Assembly (NCBI RefSeq): GCF_900168195.1
Contig: NZ_FUYX01000005.1
Span: forward strand, 62,001 to 126,000
Reading direction: 5' to 3'
Length of the DNA: 64,000 bases
Source: Allobosea thiooxidans
GTDB taxonomy: Bacteria > Pseudomonadota > Alphaproteobacteria > Rhizobiales > Beijerinckiaceae
Shown here: piece after piece, positions 60,090 through 64,000 of the stretch
Layout: each line of letters begins with the position of its first letter
Numbering within the stretch: position 1 is the stretch's first letter
Position numbers and translations under genes: made by a program
The notes under the pieces: model-generated
Told to the model about the DNA's origin: nothing
What the model saw: only the letters and a program-made list of their open reading frames with translations
Databases searched by the model: none

Positions 60090-61271
60090 ATGCACGACCT
60101 GTCGCTCGTCCGACTGCAGCGCTGGACCTACGGGACGCTGATCCCGAGCTGGATCGCACGCGCCGTCGATCGCGAGGCCGGCGGCTTCGTCGAGGAGTTC
60201 CGGCCGGATGGCGAGGCCGTCGCCGCGCCCGATCGCAGCGCGCTGACGACGGCGCGCCTGACCTACACCTTCAGCCACGCCGCGAGGCTCAGCGGAAGCC
60301 CGGAAGCGATGGCGGCGGCCCATCACGGCTTTGCACTGCTGCTCAAGGCCTATGAGGCCAATGGCTATGTGCCGAAGCGCTTCCGGCCCGACGGGGTTGC
60401 GAGCCTCCCGCGCCGCGACCTCTACGATCTCGCCTTCGTGCTGTTCGCCAGCGCCCATTATCACCGGCTGACCGGGGAGGCGTCCGCGATCCGCCTGGCC
60501 GGGGCGACGATGGACCTGATCGAGACCGAGCTAGCGGCTTCGCTCGGCGGCTATGCCGAAGACGATCTGGGCACGCTGCCGCGGCGCCAGAACCCGCATA
60601 TGCATCTGCTGGAGGCTTTCCACGCGCTGGCGGAAGCGACCGGCAGCCAGCGCTGGCTCGATGCCGCCGGCGGGATCGTGCGGCTGGCGGAGGAGCGCTT
60701 CATCGATGCGAAGGGCACGCTCGGCGAGTTCTTCGATCTGAACTGGCAGCCCGTCGCCGGCGAGGCGGGCCGGCTGCGCGAGCCCGGCCATCAGTTCGAA
60801 TGGGTCTGGCTGCTGCATCATCATCAGCGCCTGACCGGCTGGGACAGGGCCCGCCCGCTCGCCGACGGCCTCTATCGCTTCGGCCTCGCGCAGGGGTTGG
60901 ACCGTGATCCGGGGTATCCGGCACTGGTGCTCGACGGGGTGGATCCCGAGGGCAACATCGTCGCGCCGACGAAGCTGCTCTGGCCGCAGACGGAATTCAT
61001 CAAGGCGCTCGGCGCGCGCTTCGAGTTCGCCGATGACGCCGAGGCCGGTGCGCGATTGCCTGGCCATATCGAGCTGATGTTCCGCCATTTCGTCGATGCC
61101 CGGACCGGGATCTGGCACAACCAGCTCGACAGGGCCGGCGTACCGCTGCCGGTATCGCTGCCCTCGCGCGTCCTCTATCATCTCTTCCTGTGTCTGGCCG
61201 AGACGCTGCGGATCATGCCGCCGCTGCCGATCACGGCCCCGGGTGGGAATGATGGAGCAGGAACAGCCTAA
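60090..61271 (+). CDS. AGE/mannose-isomerase-type (alpha/alpha)6 barrel protein
   Basis: This 393-residue protein matches the N-acyl-D-glucosamine 2-epimerase / mannose isomerase family. It has GGFVEEFRPDGEAV near residue 30, RDLYDLAFVLFASAHYHRLTGE near 110, RRQNPHMHLLEAFHALAEATG near 165, PGHQFEWVWLLHHHQRLTGW near 230 and LLWPQTEFIKAL near 300. The conserved histidines and arginines of the active site are in these blocks. It likely isomerises or epimerises an aldose. Its presence in a LacI-type operon with a transporter of amino-acid type is unusual. The next small gene overlaps its end by 23 bases. Confidence 0.85.
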   Translation: MHDLSLVRLQRWTYGTLIPSWIARAVDREAGGFVEEFRPDGEAVAAPDRSALTTARLTYTFSHAARLSGSPEAMAAAHHGFALLLKAYEANGYVPKRFRPDGVASLPRRDLYDLAFVLFASAHYHRLTGEASAIRLAGATMDLIETELAASLGGYAEDDLGTLPRRQNPHMHLLEAFHALAEATGSQRWLDAAGGIVRLAEERFIDAKGTLGEFFDLNWQPVAGEAGRLREPGHQFEWVWLLHHHQRLTGWDRARPLADGLYRFGLAQGLDRDPGYPALVLDGVDPEGNIVAPTKLLWPQTEFIKALGARFEFADDAEAGARLPGHIELMFRHFVDARTGIWHNQLDRAGVPLPVSLPSRVLYHLFLCLAETLRIMPPLPITAPGGNDGAGTA

Positions 61272-61563
61272 TCTCGTCGGGTTCCCAATTCGTCGCGATG
61301 CCAGCGGTGCCTTCGTGGTCGATGCCGGGCGCATCGCGGCCCGTTTCGGCTGGTCGGAAGAAGAGTGGCGCGAGATGCAGCGCCGCGGCCTGGTGACGAG
61401 CCGCGTCGAGCGCGGCGAAGGCGCTGATCAGGGCCGCTGGCGGCTCGCTGTGCATTGCGGCAACCGGCGCTGGTTCGCGATCGTCTCCGACGACGGCGCG
61501 GTGATCGAGGAGCAGCTCGATTTCAGGCCCTCGCCGCCGCGCCGCGGGTCTCAGCCAAGCTGA
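61249..61563 (+). CDS. DUF6522-type small protein
   Basis: This 104-residue protein has FGWSEEEWREMQRRGLVTSRVERGEGADQGRWRLAVHCGNRRW around residues 34-76, which I recognise as the conserved core of the DUF6522 family of alphaproteobacteria. ATG 61249 or 61252 may be the start; both overlap the isomerase gene end. No function is known. Confidence 0.65.
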   Translation: MMEQEQPNLVGFPIRRDASGAFVVDAGRIAARFGWSEEEWREMQRRGLVTSRVERGEGADQGRWRLAVHCGNRRWFAIVSDDGAVIEEQLDFRPSPPRRGSQPS

Positions 61564-61634
61564 CGACGTGTTTTTCGCGAAGCTCCGCATGCTCTAGTCT
61601 TGCGGTGCCGCATGCAGAGAAATGGAGGCGGGCG

Positions 61635-62162
61635 ATGAGCGAAGCGGACAAGACGGCCGCGCAAGGCGACAACCCGGTCTTCGACGGTGAGATCGGCATC
61701 CTCGCCCGCAGGCGGATCGAGGCCGGCATCATCGCTCCGATCTATGAGGAGATGCGCGAGCGCCTCGGTGAGGAGATGGCGCAATCAATCCTCGATCAGG
61801 CGATCCGGAAGGCTGCGATCGCGGCGGGACAAGCCTTCGCCGCCAAGACGCCGGGCGGCACCAGCCTGCGCAGCTTCCAGGAACTGCAGGCGCTGTGGAC
61901 GCAGGACGACGCGCTCGTCATCGAGGTCGTCAAAGCAACGGACACCGAGTTCGACTACAACGTCCATCGCTGCCGCTATGCCGAGACCTATCGCGAGATG
62001 GGGCTCGGCAAGATCGGCCATCTGCTCTCCTGCAATCGCGATGGCGTGTTCTGCACGGGCTACGACCCGCGCATCACGCTTGAGCGCCCGCAGACGATCA
62101 TGGGCGGCGCGAGCCACTGCAACTTCCGCTACACGCTGCAGGAAGAGCCGAAGGCGGGCTGA
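61635..62162 (+). CDS. L-2-amino-thiazoline-4-carboxylic acid hydrolase family protein
   Basis: This 175-residue protein matches the ATC-hydrolase-like family. LARRRIEAGIIAPIYEEMRERLGEEMAQSILDQAIRKAA is at residues 25-65, and EFDYNVHRCRYAETYREMGLGKIGHLLSCNRDGVFCTGYDPRITLERPQTIMGGASHCNFRY is at 105-167, where the conserved histidines and cysteines lie. The founding enzyme opens a thiazoline ring in cysteine biosynthesis from D,L-ATC; many homologues have unproven roles. It lies 71 bases after the DUF6522-type gene and converges with the aminotransferase fusion. Confidence 0.83.
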   Translation: MSEADKTAAQGDNPVFDGEIGILARRRIEAGIIAPIYEEMRERLGEEMAQSILDQAIRKAAIAAGQAFAAKTPGGTSLRSFQELQALWTQDDALVIEVVKATDTEFDYNVHRCRYAETYREMGLGKIGHLLSCNRDGVFCTGYDPRITLERPQTIMGGASHCNFRYTLQEEPKAG

Positions 62163-62168
62163 GGCGGC

Positions 62169-64000
62169 TCAGCGCGCCGCCTCGACCTCCCGCAGGCAGA
62201 TCCGCAAGCGGTCGAGGATCATCTCGACGTCATCGGCGCCGACCGTGAGCGGCGGGCGGATCTTGAGGATGTTGTCGGCCGGTCCCTCGCGCCCGACGAG
62301 GATGCGCATGTCGCGCAGGCGGTTCATGACATGGGCCGCCGCATCGGTCGCGGGCTCCAGCGTCTCGCGATCCGTGACCAGCTCCAGCCCGAGGAAGAGG
62401 CCGATACCGCGGACGTCGCCGACACAAGGATAGTCCGCCATCAGCGCGCGCATGCCGGCGAGCAGCTTCTCGCCCATCGCCTTGGCATTGGCCGAAAGCC
62501 CTTCCTGCTCGACGATGTCGAGCACTTCCGAGGCGATCCGGCAGGACAGGTTCGAGCCGCCGAAGGTCGAGAAATACTCGGGTCCCTCAGCGAAGCGCTC
62601 GGCGATGGCGCGGGTGGTGATGAGCGCGCCTATCGGGTGGCCGTTGCCGAGTGGTTTGCCGAGCACGACGATGTCCGGCCGCACATTCTGCTGCTCGAAG
62701 CCGAAATAGTAATCACCGAGGCGCCCGAGTCCCGTTTGCACTTCGTCGGCGATGCAGATGCCTCCCGCGGCGCGGATGCGCTCATAGACCGCGGCAAGAT
62801 AGCCGGGCGGCGGGATGATCTGGCCGCCGACGCTCGGAAAGGTCTCGGCGATGAAGCCGGCGACCTTGCCGCCGCGTTCCGCGATGGCCGCGAGCGCGCC
62901 ATCGACCTGCTGAGCGTAGTGTAGCGCCCGGTCGGCGTCGTCGCGACGGAAGCGGCCGCGATAGTCGTCGGCGACGTCGACGAGCTGCACCCAGGGCTTG
63001 CGGCCGCCCATGTTCGGCTTGTTGAACTTGTAGGCGGAGATGTCGATCGCGCCGGTGGTGTTGCCGTGATAGCCGTGATCGGGCGTAACGATGTCGTAGC
63101 CGCCGCTCGCCGCACGGGCGAGGCGCAGCGCCAGCTCGTTCGCTTCCGAGCCGGAATTGACGAAGAAGCAGACCTCCAGCTCCTTGGGGAGCTTCGCCGT
63201 CAGCCGCTCGGCCAGAGCCATCGGCGCCGGGTGGAGGTAGCGCGTGTTGGAGTTCATCCGCGCGAGCTGGTCCATCGCCACCTTGCGGATGCGCGGATGG
63301 GCGTGTCCGACATGCGGCACGTTGTTATAGGCGTCGAGATAGGGCCGGCCCATTGCGTCGAAGAGATGGTGGCGCCAGCCGCGCAGGAAGGTGACCGGGC
63401 GTTTGTAGCTGAGCTTGAGATTGGCGCCGAAGCGGGCCTTGCGTTCGGCCAGCAGCGCGACCTCGTCGATCGCCTGATAGGCGACGGTCTCGTCGGGCAG
63501 GTTGAGCAGGGCGGCGGGGTTCGGGCAGATCGCCTGCCAGAGCGCCCAGTCGTCGGGGTCGGCGACGCCCGGCCAGTCATGGCCCATGCCGTCGAGCGTC
63601 AGCGCGAGTTGGAAATGAAGATGCGGTTCCCAGCCGCCATTCTCTTCGGCCGGGCCGAGCTTGGCGAAAGCCTCGCCCGCTCCGATCTCCTGACCCTGCT
63701 TCAGTTTCGCTGCGCCATCGGCGGCGAGATGGCCGTAGAGTGTATGGAAGACATCGCCAGCGGGCGTGCGGTGCTCGAGGATGACGACGCCGCCATAATC
63801 GAGATGGCCCTTGCGGTTCTCCGCCAGCGCGACCTTGCCGGCGAGAGGCGCGCGGACCGGTTCGCCGGCCGGGGCGAAGACGTCGACGGCCATGTGGATG
63901 GTGCGACGGTTCGAGGCGAGCCAGCGCCCCTTGCGGAAGGCCTTGTCGGTATAGACCAGCCGGGGCTCGCCATATTGGCCAAGCCACCATTGCTGGGTGA
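62169..64000 (-). CDS. Peptidase M23-like / class III aminotransferase fusion, probably with N-terminal kinase domain (5' end outside window)
   Basis: The frame is open from the window edge to the stop at 62169. The first part visible has an M23-like fold with HMAVDVFAPAG (HxxxD), HTLYGHL and PHLHFQ (HxH). A class III aminotransferase follows: RYLHPAPMALAERLTAKLP, CFFVNSGSEANELALRLARAASG, the DEVQTGLGRLG block, and VVLGKPLGNGHPIGALITT with the PLP lysine. I recall this layout, with an APH-like phosphotransferase in front, in many Rhizobiales genes of about 1,000 residues, related to ethanolamine-phosphate and hydroxylysine-phosphate phospho-lyases. The N-terminal part is not visible here, so that is inferred. 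Confidence 0.85.
   Translation of the reverse strand, partial: TQQWWLGQYGEPRLVYTDKAFRKGRWLASNRRTIHMAVDVFAPAGEPVRAPLAGKVALAENRKGHLDYGGVVILEHRTPAGDVFHTLYGHLAADGAAKLKQGQEIGAGEAFAKLGPAEENGGWEPHLHFQLALTLDGMGHDWPGVADPDDWALWQAICPNPAALLNLPDETVAYQAIDEVALLAERKARFGANLKLSYKRPVTFLRGWRHHLFDAMGRPYLDAYNNVPHVGHAHPRIRKVAMDQLARMNSNTRYLHPAPMALAERLTAKLPKELEVCFFVNSGSEANELALRLARAASGGYDIVTPDHGYHGNTTGAIDISAYKFNKPNMGGRKPWVQLVDVADDYRGRFRRDDADRALHYAQQVDGALAAIAERGGKVAGFIAETFPSVGGQIIPPPGYLAAVYERIRAAGGICIADEVQTGLGRLGDYYFGFEQQNVRPDIVVLGKPLGNGHPIGALITTRAIAERFAEGPEYFSTFGGSNLSCRIASEVLDIVEQEGLSANAKAMGEKLLAGMRALMADYPCVGDVRGIGLFLGLELVTDRETLEPATDAAAHVMNRLRDMRILVGREGPADNILKIRPPLTVGADDVEMILDRLRICLREVEAAR

Noticed and set aside
1..64000. 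CRISPR arrays, prophage, insertion sequences or integrated elements
   Set aside because: No regularly spaced repeats, transposase, integrase or phage structural motifs were seen; the only repeats are intergenic palindromes.

Overview
The window is high-GC, densely coded DNA with many overlapping ATGA/GTGA gene junctions. It comes from an alphaproteobacterium, most likely Hyphomicrobiales close to Bosea. That placement is inferred from gene content: many ABC uptake operons, a QseBC-like two-component pair, a 2-amino-thiazoline-4-carboxylate hydrolase-type protein, a DUF6522-type protein, a phosphotransferase/M23/aminotransferase fusion, and a cloverleaf-shaped intergenic palindrome of a kind I recall from this group. 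I saw no rRNA or tRNA genes, CRISPR arrays, transposases or integrases.

Layout. (1) 1-2.6 kb: two leftward genes for quinone/aromatic detoxification, a VOC dioxygenase fused to an esterase and a stand-alone VOC dioxygenase, with GAACA-type half-sites upstream. (2) 2.7-6.7 kb: a leftward extracytoplasmic-function (ECF) sigma/anti-sigma pair with a DJ-1/PfpI protein, a DUF305 protein and a Tat-exported beta-propeller. (3) 7.2-17.4 kb: two rightward uptake operons around a LysR gene. The first has a peptide-type binding protein, two permeases and an S41 peptidase; the second has a propeller protein and a glutamate-type ABC system whose single permease looks like a GltJ-GltK chimera. The two operons share a ~70-bp upstream element. 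(4) 17.4-37.8 kb: an extracellular polysaccharide locus with a flippase, polymerase/ligase, chain-length protein, three glycosyltransferases, a deacetylase, a glycosidase-like protein, methyltransferases, two paralogous acyltransferases, and an asparagine synthetase / acyl carrier / AMP ligase / NAD synthetase-like set. (5) 37.8-41.8 kb: an ArsR regulator, an L,D-transpeptidase lipoprotein, a DsbA-like protein and a QseBC-like pair with a PmrA/QseB-type box in front. (6) 41.8-49.1 kb: a TetR-controlled branched-chain-type ABC operon with an amidohydrolase, opposite an alpha/beta hydrolase. (7) 49.1-51.3 kb: two fused gene remnants, an acyl-CoA dehydrogenase and a palindromic repeat. (8) 51.3-64 kb: a LacI regulon with a DUF993 protein, CoA transferase, enoyl-CoA hydratase, SDR, polar amino-acid ABC transporter, AGE-type sugar isomerase and small conserved genes, facing a class III aminotransferase fusion that runs off the window.

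The flanks are mostly regulated uptake-plus-catabolism modules, each with its own regulator and a visible operator. All four solute-binding-protein genes are followed by a strong stem-loop before the next transporter gene, which would favour excess binding protein. The middle third builds and exports a polysaccharide. Its adenylation, carrier-protein and amide-forming genes suggest an unusual amide or acyl decoration.
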